DNA of 64,000 bases. It comes from Halobacteriovoraceae bacterium. Lineage in GTDB: Bacteria > Bdellovibrionota > Bacteriovoracia > Bacteriovoracales > Bacteriovoracaceae. Positions 18,448 through 27,687 of this stretch are shown in pieces. Under the pieces are notes generated by a model that saw only the letters and a list, made by a program, of their open reading frames with translations, was not told the DNA's origin and made no database searches. How positions within the stretch are numbered: the stretch's first letter is position 1; each line of letters begins with the position of its first letter. The stretch spans positions 1 to 64,000 of the forward strand of contig PASP01000013.1 of the NCBI GenBank assembly GCA_002712005.1, read 5' to 3'. The translations under genes were made by a program, and so were the position numbers.

Positions 18448-19725
18448 TTAGATTTGATCTCTTTCTAAAAGAAAAGCTATCGCAAGTTTAAGAAATTTCT
18501 CTGCATGAAGGGTGTCGTATTGGCTTTTATCAAACGTATCTCTCGCAGTGTGAAAGTGTGGATTTTGTTCAGTGGCGATTGTTTCTACAGGATAGCTCAC
18601 TGGGTATCCCTCATAATTCCAGGCCGCATGGTCACTACAAGCGTATCCACAGCGCTGATAAGTCCAAGGGACTTTAATATATTCATCGATAAGTTTGGCG
18701 AGAAAGAGGTTTTGCTCACGATTTGTTAAGTCTTCGATAAGGGCCATTTCAAAGGTCTCCCCTTGGTAATTGATTCCATCAAATTGAAGCACGCCAGCTA
18801 TCGCTTTGTTATTTTGTCTATAATTTCGGGTGATTTCATAGGAACCGAGAATCCCCACTTCTTCAGCGGCATAGGCCATAAACGTGAGATCGTGTCTGGG
18901 CTTATAATTATGTTCAATAATAAGCTGGATGAGTTCAGTGAGTAGGGCGATACCAGCAGCATTATCATCTGCTCCAGGAGCGTGTCCTTGAGGGCCGTCG
19001 TCAGTATTGATAGAATCACCGTGTCCTCCAAAGACAAGAGACTCACCATTATCAAGACTCCCTTTGATGGTGAGAATGATACTTGGTTGTTTAAAGTTCT
19101 TATGGACAAACTTTTCCACGACAATATCATTTCGACCTTGGCCCATCTTCTTCCATTTTTCAAAAAGCCAGTTCATGGCCTCAATTCCTGAAGCGCTTGT
19201 ATAATAGCGCGTAGGGTAGGAAGAGAATTTTTCAATAAAATCGTTCATTCGAGTTCTTTGAAGATGAGAAAACCACGTTTGGATGTCCTCTGACTTTTTA
19301 AACTCACTCGAAGAGATGAGTGAAGGGAGCTTAAGTGATTTCTTAACGGATGTTTTCGTACTTTTTTCTTTTAAGAGAAATGTCTGCATTTCTTTTTCTT
19401 GGTAAAATGTATGAAATCCACCACAACGCTCAAGTGTCTCATGGGTTAATTGGGATAAAGTGGGTATTTGATTTTCAAGAAGGCGAAAGGCATGCCATTT
19501 CTCTTTAGAATTGGTGAAACCTTTCGTAAAAGAATTTCTGATATTCTTTAGACCTCTTAAAAAATCCTTGGCCTCTGTATTTTCGTTTAATTGGTTATAG
19601 ACATTATTTTCTAGGAGGATAAATACACTCTTTTCCTTCGCAAAAATTAGGGAAGTAGCGAAAAGATAGGAAAAAAGGGTAAGAGGTATAAGAAACATTT
19701 TCTTATGAATATTAAAGTTATTCAT
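18448..19725 (-). CDS. Secreted M28 aminopeptidase
   Basis: This 425-residue protein has an export signal (MFLIPLTLFSYLFATSLIFA) after a basic start and a propeptide-like region of about 150 residues. The M28 zinc-peptidase motifs are all present: LVFGGHGDSI (first zinc His and Asp), HAPGADDNAAGIALLTEL (bridging Asp), MAYAAEEVGILGS (catalytic Glu and zinc Glu), VLQFDGINYQG (zinc Asp) and SDHAAWNYEGYP (zinc His). The pattern is closest to Vibrio-type leucine aminopeptidases (M28E), which remove N-terminal residues from peptides outside the cell. AAGGAA precedes the ATG by five bases. It is followed at 18 bases by the methyltransferase gene. It would fit digestion of external protein. Confidence 0.9.
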   Translation of the reverse strand: MNNFNIHKKMFLIPLTLFSYLFATSLIFAKEKSVFILLENNVYNQLNENTEAKDFLRGLKNIRNSFTKGFTNSKEKWHAFRLLENQIPTLSQLTHETLERCGGFHTFYQEKEMQTFLLKEKSTKTSVKKSLKLPSLISSSEFKKSEDIQTWFSHLQRTRMNDFIEKFSSYPTRYYTSASGIEAMNWLFEKWKKMGQGRNDIVVEKFVHKNFKQPSIILTIKGSLDNGESLVFGGHGDSINTDDGPQGHAPGADDNAAGIALLTELIQLIIEHNYKPRHDLTFMAYAAEEVGILGSYEITRNYRQNNKAIAGVLQFDGINYQGETFEMALIEDLTNREQNLFLAKLIDEYIKVPWTYQRCGYACSDHAAWNYEGYPVSYPVETIATEQNPHFHTARDTFDKSQYDTLHAEKFLKLAIAFLLERDQI

Positions 19726-19868
19726 GAAGTTTCCTTGATAAGTCTAAAATTCAATAATTTAAATAGATATTTTTTTTACGCTTTATAGCATTTATTTGAT
19801 TTATTGGATAAATAAGTTCCTAGATTTGTAATTTTAACCTATTTCAAGGTGAGTAAAGCTTCAGAGTT

Positions 19869-22800
19869 ATGAAAAAGATTTTTCAGACCATTCTCATTCT
19901 CCTATGCCTAGTTAATTGGGTCAGCTATGCTCAAGAAGAAGACCCCGTTCTTAAACGTCAACGCTTCTTGACGTTAAAGGGAAGTCATTCGCTAAAGCGT
20001 AAGTTCGTACTCATTAAAGAAGTTAATGATAATTATAAAATTATTCACTTCTCTCAAGACAGAGGTGACTTTGCCTATATCCAAAAGGAAATGAGCTTCA
20101 CTCAAAAAGAGAGATATGAAGCCTATTTACTGCGCTTAAATAACCAGGTTTTAAAAGAGAGTCCATTGCTTCCAGATTGGGAGATTAGCGAAACGGATAT
20201 CTCTCAAATGGAGAAAAATCATGCTCGTAAAGGAATCTTCGATTTTCGTAGAGGGCACAAAACATTATGGGAGATTAAACATTCTTGGAATGAGCAATGG
20301 GAAGATAAGTATGGACAGTGGATCACTGAGAATGTGGATCGCCAATTCTTTCAAAAATTTGGTATTTCTACCGATTGTGCAGATGCCGTTCTAGGGATTC
20401 GCTGGATTTTTGCTCGGATCAACGGGCTACCTGTTGCAAATCATATTGCAACCACTCAAGAGCTCTTTACCAATTATACTGTCCCTAAAAAATGGCGTAA
20501 GATACCAAAAGCAGATATATGGCATAGGGATCAACTCTTTCTTACCGCACTTAATTATGTGATGAGTTTGGCCAGTACACGTACGATTAAACTTGATACC
20601 TATCCGGTCGAGCTTTCTCGAACGGGATTAAGTGTAGGAAGGTTGATATTAACTGAGAATAATGATTCCAATCACGTTAAATTCATTTCCGAAAATCATT
20701 TTGATGATCCAACTCAATTGCCTCTTTTTAGTCTCTCCAGTACTGTTCCTCGAAAAGTGAGACCTCTTGTAAGAGAGGTCGTTATGGATCAACAATGGCC
20801 TATTGAAGGAGAGAAATCCTTTTTGAAGTTTCGCTGGCCTATTGCTTCGGATGAGAAGATTTATTTAAAGAGGGAAGATAGGCATGCAGACTTTTCTCGA
20901 CAACAATATGATGAAGAACTAAAGAAGACTTATCCCATATTTATTAAATTTCTCTTAAGTCGATTAAAAGACGAATTTAGTCCTCTGGCCATAATTGATC
21001 TCGCTATTGAAGATATCACTGATTATATTGAGCAAAGAAGAGAAGTTGTAAATGAAGGTTACGAGTTTTGTCTTCAAAGAGATTGTACTGAAGGAAGCTT
21101 AAATTGGGATAATTGGTCAACTCCTTCTCGTGATAAGAGACTAAGAGAGAAATTTAGTAATATAGATCTACTTACCCATGAATTTAATAATCTTCATCCC
21201 GGACTTATTCAGCGCTGGGAAGATGCCCTCTCTCTTAATCGTGTGGATATTCTTGGCTTCTCACTTTCTTTAAAAACCATACGCTATTTGGTAGATCATG
21301 GCCTTCTTTCGAGCAACCCTGAAGATTATCCCCTCGTAAGATGGGGCATCGATCTTACACAAAATTCTCGTGAAATCTTAGATGAAATAAAATCATTGCT
21401 CGTAAAAAGGGAAGAGATTATCTCCTCTCAATGGGAAGAGTGCCAATTAAAAGACTGTTTTCCAAAGACGGCGAAGTGGTTATCTTGGAATACATTTAAA
21501 GTAGATGAACAGCTTCTGAAGGCCTATCTTAAACTCGATTCAATATGTCAGATCTATGGTCAAGAAACTTGTTTTAAGCTCATATTTGGTGACAATAAAG
21601 AGGATCTCTCCTTCTCTTTGAAAACGGATCCGCTCATTTCTCTTGAAGAATGGATTAGAAGAATTCCTTTCTTCTATTCAGATTTAGATGCTTCTATAGA
21701 TCGTCGTTGGGCCAAGTTTGATTTACCAGGGCAATTGATTCGCTTTGACCAAAAAATACGTTTTTCATCTTCTAAAGCTGTTATTGATGACAAAAAAGTA
21801 GTCGACCTGCTTCATGATCAAAAAGTTCTCTATACAGCACAAGATGACGAAGTCGTTATCCTTACTCATTTAGGGGAGAGAAGTGAATATACACTTGATA
21901 GTGATTGGTTACTCTTTAAGAAATCAACGCAAGTTCTCCTTTTAAATCCTTTAACTCTGAGACAAAGAATCCACATTAATTCACTTGTGAAAGAAGATGA
22001 ATCCCTAGTCAGCTTTATTAAGAGAGACAATAGAATCATTATTGAAGGTGGTAAATTAGGGACAGAGTTTATTCTTCTGGTGAACTTAGAAAATAAGGAA
22101 ATCCAAAGAGTTGAGATTTCTTCGATGGCAAAAGAAAAACCCCTTTATCTGAGTCAAAATGGTCGACTTATTGATCTACGTTTCCATGATTTTAGAGAAA
22201 TAAAAATAAATATTTCTGATGATTTCCCTGTGGCAAACCTTCAAATAATCGACTATGAAGCCAATAAGATATTATTTGACTTTAGAGACGATCAATTTGG
22301 CACTCGCTATCCTGTTCTTTACGAGAAACAAGCTTATAGGAACTTAATTTCTTCAAAGGATATAAGTCCTAAATTTAATATTTCTCTGAATCACTATTCT
22401 CTTTCCAAAAATATCTATTTCATTACTTATTTAGATAGTGAAGAGTTTCCTAAGGCCTATATATATCATCTCGATCATTCTGAATCCCTTCAGAATTTGG
22501 GGAACCAGTTTAATGAAATTATCGAATATGATGGAATCTTCTACTTTAGTGTTGAGAAAGGCAGCCTCTGGTCACAAAATAGAAAGAAGAGTGCATGGAG
22601 TCTTCATTCCAGAATTTTAAATCCAATGAAATTTGAAAACTCTTTAAAAATATCTCATCTCACAAAAGAAGGGATATTTCTCCAGGGGGAGAATATCTAT
22701 ACTCTTGGACTCTTTTTAACTTTTGAACAATATTTATCGGGACTACCTGGTAAACCAACCCCAGGTTACCTGAGAAGACGTGACGATTATTGTCCAAATA

Positions 22801-23012
22801 TAGGTGAGAATATTGATTATGTTGATCAATTTGATTTTCCCCATGGTGACTACACCTGTTTTGGAAAAGTTTATAAAGACTCTCTTCGAACTGAGCCTCT
22901 ATTTACGATTAAAAATAGAGAACCTAAATTTTCTCCTCGCTCTCTATATTTACCCTCAGGTTCTAAGGTAGAGCTGATCTCCCAAAATTTACTTATTTGG
23001 TGGGGTAATTAA
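19869..23012 (+). CDS. Large secreted protein, possibly NlpC-like at its N-terminal third
   Basis: This 1047-residue protein starts with an export signal (IFQTILILLCLVNWVSYAQ). Residues about 140-260 contain GISTDCADAVLGIRWIFA, then a segment around GRLILTENNDSNHVKFI; a Cys at the start of a helix followed by a His in a beta strand is the layout of NlpC/P60-like or transglutaminase-like Cys hydrolases. This is a weak, motif-level suggestion. Residues 330-630 are charged and helical with two conserved-looking Cys pairs (EFCLQRDCTEGSLNW and EECQLKDCFPKTAKW, which look like a repeated motif). The last 400 residues are beta-rich and might be a propeller. It stands alone with 143 bases upstream and 71 downstream. 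I do not recognise the family as a whole. Confidence 0.7.
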   Translation: MKKIFQTILILLCLVNWVSYAQEEDPVLKRQRFLTLKGSHSLKRKFVLIKEVNDNYKIIHFSQDRGDFAYIQKEMSFTQKERYEAYLLRLNNQVLKESPLLPDWEISETDISQMEKNHARKGIFDFRRGHKTLWEIKHSWNEQWEDKYGQWITENVDRQFFQKFGISTDCADAVLGIRWIFARINGLPVANHIATTQELFTNYTVPKKWRKIPKADIWHRDQLFLTALNYVMSLASTRTIKLDTYPVELSRTGLSVGRLILTENNDSNHVKFISENHFDDPTQLPLFSLSSTVPRKVRPLVREVVMDQQWPIEGEKSFLKFRWPIASDEKIYLKREDRHADFSRQQYDEELKKTYPIFIKFLLSRLKDEFSPLAIIDLAIEDITDYIEQRREVVNEGYEFCLQRDCTEGSLNWDNWSTPSRDKRLREKFSNIDLLTHEFNNLHPGLIQRWEDALSLNRVDILGFSLSLKTIRYLVDHGLLSSNPEDYPLVRWGIDLTQNSREILDEIKSLLVKREEIISSQWEECQLKDCFPKTAKWLSWNTFKVDEQLLKAYLKLDSICQIYGQETCFKLIFGDNKEDLSFSLKTDPLISLEEWIRRIPFFYSDLDASIDRRWAKFDLPGQLIRFDQKIRFSSSKAVIDDKKVVDLLHDQKVLYTAQDDEVVILTHLGERSEYTLDSDWLLFKKSTQVLLLNPLTLRQRIHINSLVKEDESLVSFIKRDNRIIIEGGKLGTEFILLVNLENKEIQRVEISSMAKEKPLYLSQNGRLIDLRFHDFREIKINISDDFPVANLQIIDYEANKILFDFRDDQFGTRYPVLYEKQAYRNLISSKDISPKFNISLNHYSLSKNIYFITYLDSEEFPKAYIYHLDHSESLQNLGNQFNEIIEYDGIFYFSVEKGSLWSQNRKKSAWSLHSRILNPMKFENSLKISHLTKEGIFLQGENIYTLGLFLTFEQYLSGLPGKPTPGYLRRRDDYCPNIGENIDYVDQFDFPHGDYTCFGKVYKDSLRTEPLFTIKNREPKFSPRSLYLPSGSKVELISQNLLIWWGN

Positions 23013-23083
23013 TACAGTCTTTGATGAAAAAAAATTGATTTAGTTGTATATGTGTTCCTTATTTAATTAAAAAGGTGGATAGA

Positions 23084-24238
23084 ATGGGATGTAAGAAGAT
23101 AGCCCTATTAGTTACAAGTGCTTTATTTTGTTTGAGTTCTTATGCTCAAGTGACCATGAATCTCGTTGAAGGTAAGAGAAAAGTCGTTTCTAGTAACACT
23201 TCTGTGGCCATATCATACGAAAATTATGTAAGAGCTCAAAAAGAATCAAAAGCGGCTAGATTGGCCTTGCTTCCAAGCTTCAGTGTTGATCTCTTCTTAC
23301 TCGATTACCAATATATTATGTTAAGAAGTATAATTCCTGAACCTTCTCGGTTTTTCTCTGCTGCCGCATCAGCTGAGCTTGTTGGAGCTGCTGATCTAAA
23401 CCGTTTGATCGTGAAAAGAAATATCCTAGAAGATTTTGAAAAAAACTATTATCTCCTTCAAATGCGTAAGAGTTTTCTTCCTATGCTTGCTCAAGAGCTT
23501 GAGATTCTAGAAGAGCTTGAGCAGGATACCTTAGAAGCCTACGAATTAGGAGCAGTTGAGTTTTCTGAATACTATCAAGCCAAGAGAACAGCATTAGGAG
23601 CTCGTTCGGCCTATTTAGGAGCAGAGCAATTAATCGCTTCTGATGAACTTGGAATGAAGCTTATGCTTGAAATCCCTAATGATACTGAATTAGTGTTAGA
23701 AAATGAGGACCTCTATAATGGAGCTCTTGATTTTCCTGAGAGCTCTACTGAAGCTGAAAGTATCGCTGTTAATAACTCAAAGGAAATTGAAACCTATTAC
23801 TATACAATAAATGCCGCTCGTAAAATGAAAAAAGGTGTGGCCATTTCATGGCTAAGTTGGAGTGGAGTTGGATTTGATTACTTTGCTAGAAGCTCAATCG
23901 CTAAGAGTAATATAAGAAAACTAGAAAACGAAAGAACCAAAACAATTTATGAAACTCGTAATCAAGTTTCTAAGCTCTATCAATTGATAGAAAATCAAAA
24001 GAAGAAAATTGAGATTCAAGAAAGACTTGTTGAAATGGCGGATCTTAATTATGAAGCCAAACTTGATCAGTTTAATGAATTAAGAGGAACTAAGATAGCC
24101 TTGAAAAAAGCTGAGATATCGACATTATCTTCAAAACGTGAGTATTTAAGTCTCGAGTATGAACTAGAAATTCTTTATATTTCTTTAAAACGTATTTTAG
24201 GCACGACAATGATTTCTAACGAAGTTCCAAGAGCTTAA
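23084..24238 (+). CDS. Secreted helical protein, TolC-like (first of a pair)
   Basis: The 384-residue product has an export signal (IALLVTSALFCLSSYAQ) and then mostly long amphipathic helices with A, L, E and K heptads. Two stretches, SYENYVRAQKESKAARLALLPSF near the N-terminus (in part) and the later EYYQAKRTALGARSAYL, resemble repeated helices of outer-membrane efflux proteins (TolC family), where AR.ALLPS is common. The start was set at the ATG at 23084 because AAGGTGG stands five bases before it; the GTG at 23075 overlaps that site. The next gene, about 17 bases on, has the same layout. The location directly before exopolysaccharide genes could point to export, but family membership is only suggested by helix pattern. 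Confidence 0.65.
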   Translation: MGCKKIALLVTSALFCLSSYAQVTMNLVEGKRKVVSSNTSVAISYENYVRAQKESKAARLALLPSFSVDLFLLDYQYIMLRSIIPEPSRFFSAAASAELVGAADLNRLIVKRNILEDFEKNYYLLQMRKSFLPMLAQELEILEELEQDTLEAYELGAVEFSEYYQAKRTALGARSAYLGAEQLIASDELGMKLMLEIPNDTELVLENEDLYNGALDFPESSTEAESIAVNNSKEIETYYYTINAARKMKKGVAISWLSWSGVGFDYFARSSIAKSNIRKLENERTKTIYETRNQVSKLYQLIENQKKKIEIQERLVEMADLNYEAKLDQFNELRGTKIALKKAEISTLSSKREYLSLEYELEILYISLKRILGTTMISNEVPRA

Positions 24239-24255
24239 TAAGTATGAGGGATATG

Positions 24256-25524
24256 ATGAAATTATCAAAAAGAAAAATTCTTTCTCATTTTGTGGTTCTT
24301 CAGTTTGTGATTCAGGTTGTTTTTATTCACTCTGGATCAGCACTAGCTCAAGTCCCTGTTGAGTCTCTTCAAGATGAATTATCTAGCTATCTTGAAGCAA
24401 GTGCGGAAGGGCTAACGGCCAATGATATTAAGAATTTAAATCAAGAGAGAAATAAAGATATAAGCAATGCTTATGAAAACTACTTTGTCGCAAAGAAAAA
24501 TGTTTCTATAGCTCGTAGTGCTCTAAACCCAATCAATACAGGTTTGATTTTAGGTGTAAGCCTTGGCGCAACCTATCTATGGGCACCCATTGCATTAAAT
24601 GCTCTTCTTTCTCTTCCTACAAAAATTTATAATATTGGAAAGAATGAAGCTCTCGCCAATGCTCAGTATTGGTACCGTTTACAAGCTAGAGAGCTTCTTA
24701 ATACAGAAGCGGTTAAGTTATATTATGACATTCTTACGAATGAATTCATTCTTAAGTCTATTGATCTTGAGGTTAGCCTCTATAATTCATTGTCAGAGTC
24801 CCTCGCTCAGAACTCTGAAGAAAATGCGGCTCGTATCTCTGAAATCAATGGCACGATCTTGGCGCTTCAAAAAGAATCATTAGTCATTCATGATACGGTC
24901 ATTAAAGAAAGAGCTGCACTTAGAACCATGCTCTCTTATGGTCCAGATAGGCAATTGGTCTTATCTCAAGATGATCGAGTACTCACTAAAGTACTCGACG
25001 ATACTTTAGATGATAATGACTTATCCCATGTGGCCTTCAAAAATAGTCGTGAATATAAGGCCAAGTACTGGATCTACCAAGCATCGATTAAAAACTTAAA
25101 AATGGTTCGTTGGTCTCTTATTTCAATCAATGGTCTCAACTTCAGCTATGGTCAAAGAGTAAAGATTGCAAAATCTGAAAAGGCCGTTGCTTATGATGAG
25201 ATGATTATGACTGGCAAAGCTGTTAAAAATGCAGCTGTTGATTCCTTAGGACAACTCCATTATACATTTAAATTACAAGAGATTAGCCGTGATAAAAGTA
25301 GTGATAGTCTAAACTTTAGCGCAGGTATAAGAACAAATTTTGAGAATAACTTACTTTCTTATGCTGATTATATCATGACAGCAGTTAGTGCGATTCGTGA
25401 TTATAGATCTTTTGTAATGGCCCATTATCAAACTCTTGGGAAAATAGAAGATATGAATCTAACTCTAGGGAAAGATATAGAATATTCTCAAGAGGGTGTT
25501 CTAGATCTTGGATCCATTTTTTAA
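24256..25524 (+). CDS. Secreted helical protein, TolC-like (second of a pair)
   Basis: This protein of about 422 residues has an export signal (FVVLQFVIQVVFIHSGSALAQ) followed by helices with the same plan as the upstream gene: SNAYENYFVAKKNVSIARSALNP here corresponds to SYENYVRAQKESKAARLALLPS there (parts quoted). A hydrophobic stretch, GLILGVSLGATYLWAPIALN, sits near residue 100 in both the same relative place. Start codons at 24244, 24253 and 24256 are possible; the last has GAGGGA four bases before it. The two genes appear to be diverged duplicates translated from one message. TolC-family membership is tentative. Confidence 0.62.
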   Translation: MKLSKRKILSHFVVLQFVIQVVFIHSGSALAQVPVESLQDELSSYLEASAEGLTANDIKNLNQERNKDISNAYENYFVAKKNVSIARSALNPINTGLILGVSLGATYLWAPIALNALLSLPTKIYNIGKNEALANAQYWYRLQARELLNTEAVKLYYDILTNEFILKSIDLEVSLYNSLSESLAQNSEENAARISEINGTILALQKESLVIHDTVIKERAALRTMLSYGPDRQLVLSQDDRVLTKVLDDTLDDNDLSHVAFKNSREYKAKYWIYQASIKNLKMVRWSLISINGLNFSYGQRVKIAKSEKAVAYDEMIMTGKAVKNAAVDSLGQLHYTFKLQEISRDKSSDSLNFSAGIRTNFENNLLSYADYIMTAVSAIRDYRSFVMAHYQTLGKIEDMNLTLGKDIEYSQEGVLDLGSIF

Positions 25525-25578
25525 TTAAATATTAAGTTTTTAGGGGATTTATATCAGATTCCCATCATAGGATAGAAT

Positions 25579-26877
25579 ATGAAAAAAATATTAAATCTCA
25601 TTGTTTTAGCTACCATGACTCAGTCTGTTTGGGCACTTTCTCCAAGACTGAACACAACCATGGAACTCTTCCAAGACTGTATGGATACGGTAGCCGTTCC
25701 TCTTTGTGATAATCATTACGACTCAATAGTTGAAGAGCTTGAAAATGTTAATATGGATGCTAGAGGGGAATTTGTTTATGTTCTCAAAGATGTTCTAAAA
25801 AAGAATAATACAGAAGAAGTCGTTCTTAATCTCTATGCTAAACTTCAAACTCTAGTTCCTTTCTATACTGAGCTTGATGGTACGGATACATGGTCAGGAC
25901 GTGATATGCTTGGTCTATTTGGGGAAGTGTCTGTAGAATATGTTAAATATGCTCAAGTAGATCAAGATCTTCTTAAAGATTTACTTGTTGAGCAAAAGAC
26001 ACCTGCAGCTCGTTATAAGTTTCTCGGTGCCTTACATACAAAAGCTGATGAAGTTACGAAAGAAGAAGAAATCGAAGCCCTTATTGCATTCTCTATCTTC
26101 GCTAAGGACTATATTAAAGGTCTAAATGACGAATATTATATCTACCAAACAGCTGTAGGTCTGATTAAGAAATTAACGATTAAAAATATCTCTTTCAAAA
26201 GAGGGTTTGAAGGTGTCTATGAGATTAAACTTCTTGATCCTGCTGCTTCAAAAACTTTAAAGGTTGATAACCTTGTTGTTAGTTCTTCTGATGTAAATAA
26301 CGGTCTAATCGTAAATTTTGTTTCTTCTCAATTGAGAGCTACTAAATTTTCTTTCAAAGGGGCAGGACTCCTTGGAAATACAGCTTTTTCTAATGAAAAA
26401 GTCTATATTGATAATAATGAGCTTTCTTCTCCTGGTTTTCAATTTTCATTTGATTTTGACAGTAAGGAAATTAGAGGTTCATTCTATTCCAAACGTTTTG
26501 GTTCAGTTGATTTTATGGGAACTCAAAAGGTGAGTAATGCTTTTCTTTACGAAGTTGAAAATGATAGCGATGAAAATAGAATTGCTTCTGTTTCTGAACT
26601 CGAAGGGATTCACAAGGTAAGCTTGGGTGCTTATCAGATGAATCTTAGAATAGAGCAGACTGATGATGCAGCTGAAATCACTCTTATCAATAATAATGCT
26701 CTTATCGTTTTCTCTAATGTTACTTTTTCTAAGGAAAATGGGGTTCTCAAGGCCATTGATTGGAAAATGGAAAAGGTTCTCGAACTTAAAGTAACTAAGT
26801 TTGGGGATGAAATTATTCTTAAAGGGCAATTTACAAATTCGCCGCTTGCTAAGGTTTTATCCGTTAACTCTCTGTGA
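25579..26877 (+). CDS. Secreted protein of unknown function
   Basis: The 432-residue product has a short export signal (MKKILNLIVLATMTQSVWA). The first 200 residues look helical and include the only Cys pair, FQDCMDTVAVPLC. The last 230 residues alternate polar and hydrophobic positions in a way that suggests beta sandwiches or a lipocalin-like sheet (FEGVYEIKL and ELEGIHKVSLG start two similar sections, so an internal duplication is possible). It lies 54 bases after the TolC-like pair and ends at a strong terminator, so it is probably the last gene of that unit. I do not recognise the family. Confidence 0.7.
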   Translation: MKKILNLIVLATMTQSVWALSPRLNTTMELFQDCMDTVAVPLCDNHYDSIVEELENVNMDARGEFVYVLKDVLKKNNTEEVVLNLYAKLQTLVPFYTELDGTDTWSGRDMLGLFGEVSVEYVKYAQVDQDLLKDLLVEQKTPAARYKFLGALHTKADEVTKEEEIEALIAFSIFAKDYIKGLNDEYYIYQTAVGLIKKLTIKNISFKRGFEGVYEIKLLDPAASKTLKVDNLVVSSSDVNNGLIVNFVSSQLRATKFSFKGAGLLGNTAFSNEKVYIDNNELSSPGFQFSFDFDSKEIRGSFYSKRFGSVDFMGTQKVSNAFLYEVENDSDENRIASVSELEGIHKVSLGAYQMNLRIEQTDDAAEITLINNNALIVFSNVTFSKENGVLKAIDWKMEKVLELKVTKFGDEIILKGQFTNSPLAKVLSVNSL

Positions 26878-26907
26878 AGTTTTCATCACATGGATAATCA
26901 TTTGATC

Positions 26908-26935
26908 AAAGGGCCTTTAATTGGCCCTTTCTTTT
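26908..26935 (+). terminator. Intrinsic terminator before the exopolysaccharide locus
   Basis: An 8-bp stem AAAGGGCC/GGCCCTTT with a 7-base loop followed by CTTTTT, 31 bases past the preceding stop. Confidence 0.88.
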
Positions 26936-27083
26936 TATGTACTATCAGTAACTTAGAGTTGTCTTAAAGATAGACCCCCATTAAGTAATTCTTTCATAGA
27001 CAGGTTATGTTTATGATGCAATGTGGTAAAACTACATATCTGTAATTTAACAAAAAGATTTCAAATATCGGAGTTTTAACCCC

Positions 27084-27677
27084 ATGAGTGTAGCAAACCC
27101 TTATCGAGGTGGTGTGATTAATCATTCTACTCATATCGATCAGTCAGATTATCTCGTACAAAATATTGATTTTTCTTTAAAATCTCGAGGATATCGTGTT
27201 CATGGAATTTTAAGTCCCATGGCGAAAGATTATGAGAAAACCATTCAGCTTATTCAAGTTTTAAGCTACAAGCTCAAAACGATTTATGGTCATAATTCTA
27301 TATTGGTAGACCTATCTTTAAGTGGCGATACGTCCTTGCTAAGTCTTATGAATAAAGATTCTCTGGGCCGTAACTCCAACGGAGTTTATCGTGGTAATCC
27401 CTTATCGTATTATCTTTTTAATCAACAAATTAATCACGAGGCTCACTCTCTCATTGATGACTTTATGATGGTGAAGGCGATTGAGAATTTAAAGAATGAA
27501 TTTGATCTTCTTTTTATTCTTCCAAGTCTTAAGAATCCTTCTCTTGTAAAGCAAGTCGAAATTAATGTTGATGGGCAATGGCTTTTTTTAGATAAGAAGA
27601 ATGCAGCTTCCCTCTATCGAAATATAGATAAGTTTAATCATTTTGAAGTACCCTTTCTTGGGCTTGCAACAATATAA
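27084..27677 (+). CDS. Degenerate BY-kinase/CpsD-like P-loop protein lacking Walker A
   Basis: The 197-residue product has the length and layout of the cytoplasmic kinase partner of Wzz-type chain-length proteins. The segment HGILSPMAKDYEKTIQLIQVL stands where bacterial tyrosine kinases have S..PGEGKST, and HNSILVDLSLSGDTSLLSLM stands where they have the Walker A' LLIDADLRRP. The nucleotide-binding Gly and Lys of Walker A are not kept as GKS/GKT, so ATP binding is doubtful. No Tyr-rich tail is present. It is followed ten bases later by the Wzz-like gene, the usual partner. A scaffold or regulator derived from a BY-kinase is the best inference; homology is judged by eye and by context. Confidence 0.6.
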   Translation: MSVANPYRGGVINHSTHIDQSDYLVQNIDFSLKSRGYRVHGILSPMAKDYEKTIQLIQVLSYKLKTIYGHNSILVDLSLSGDTSLLSLMNKDSLGRNSNGVYRGNPLSYYLFNQQINHEAHSLIDDFMMVKAIENLKNEFDLLFILPSLKNPSLVKQVEINVDGQWLFLDKKNAASLYRNIDKFNHFEVPFLGLATI

Positions 27678-27687
27678 GGGTCCAGAT

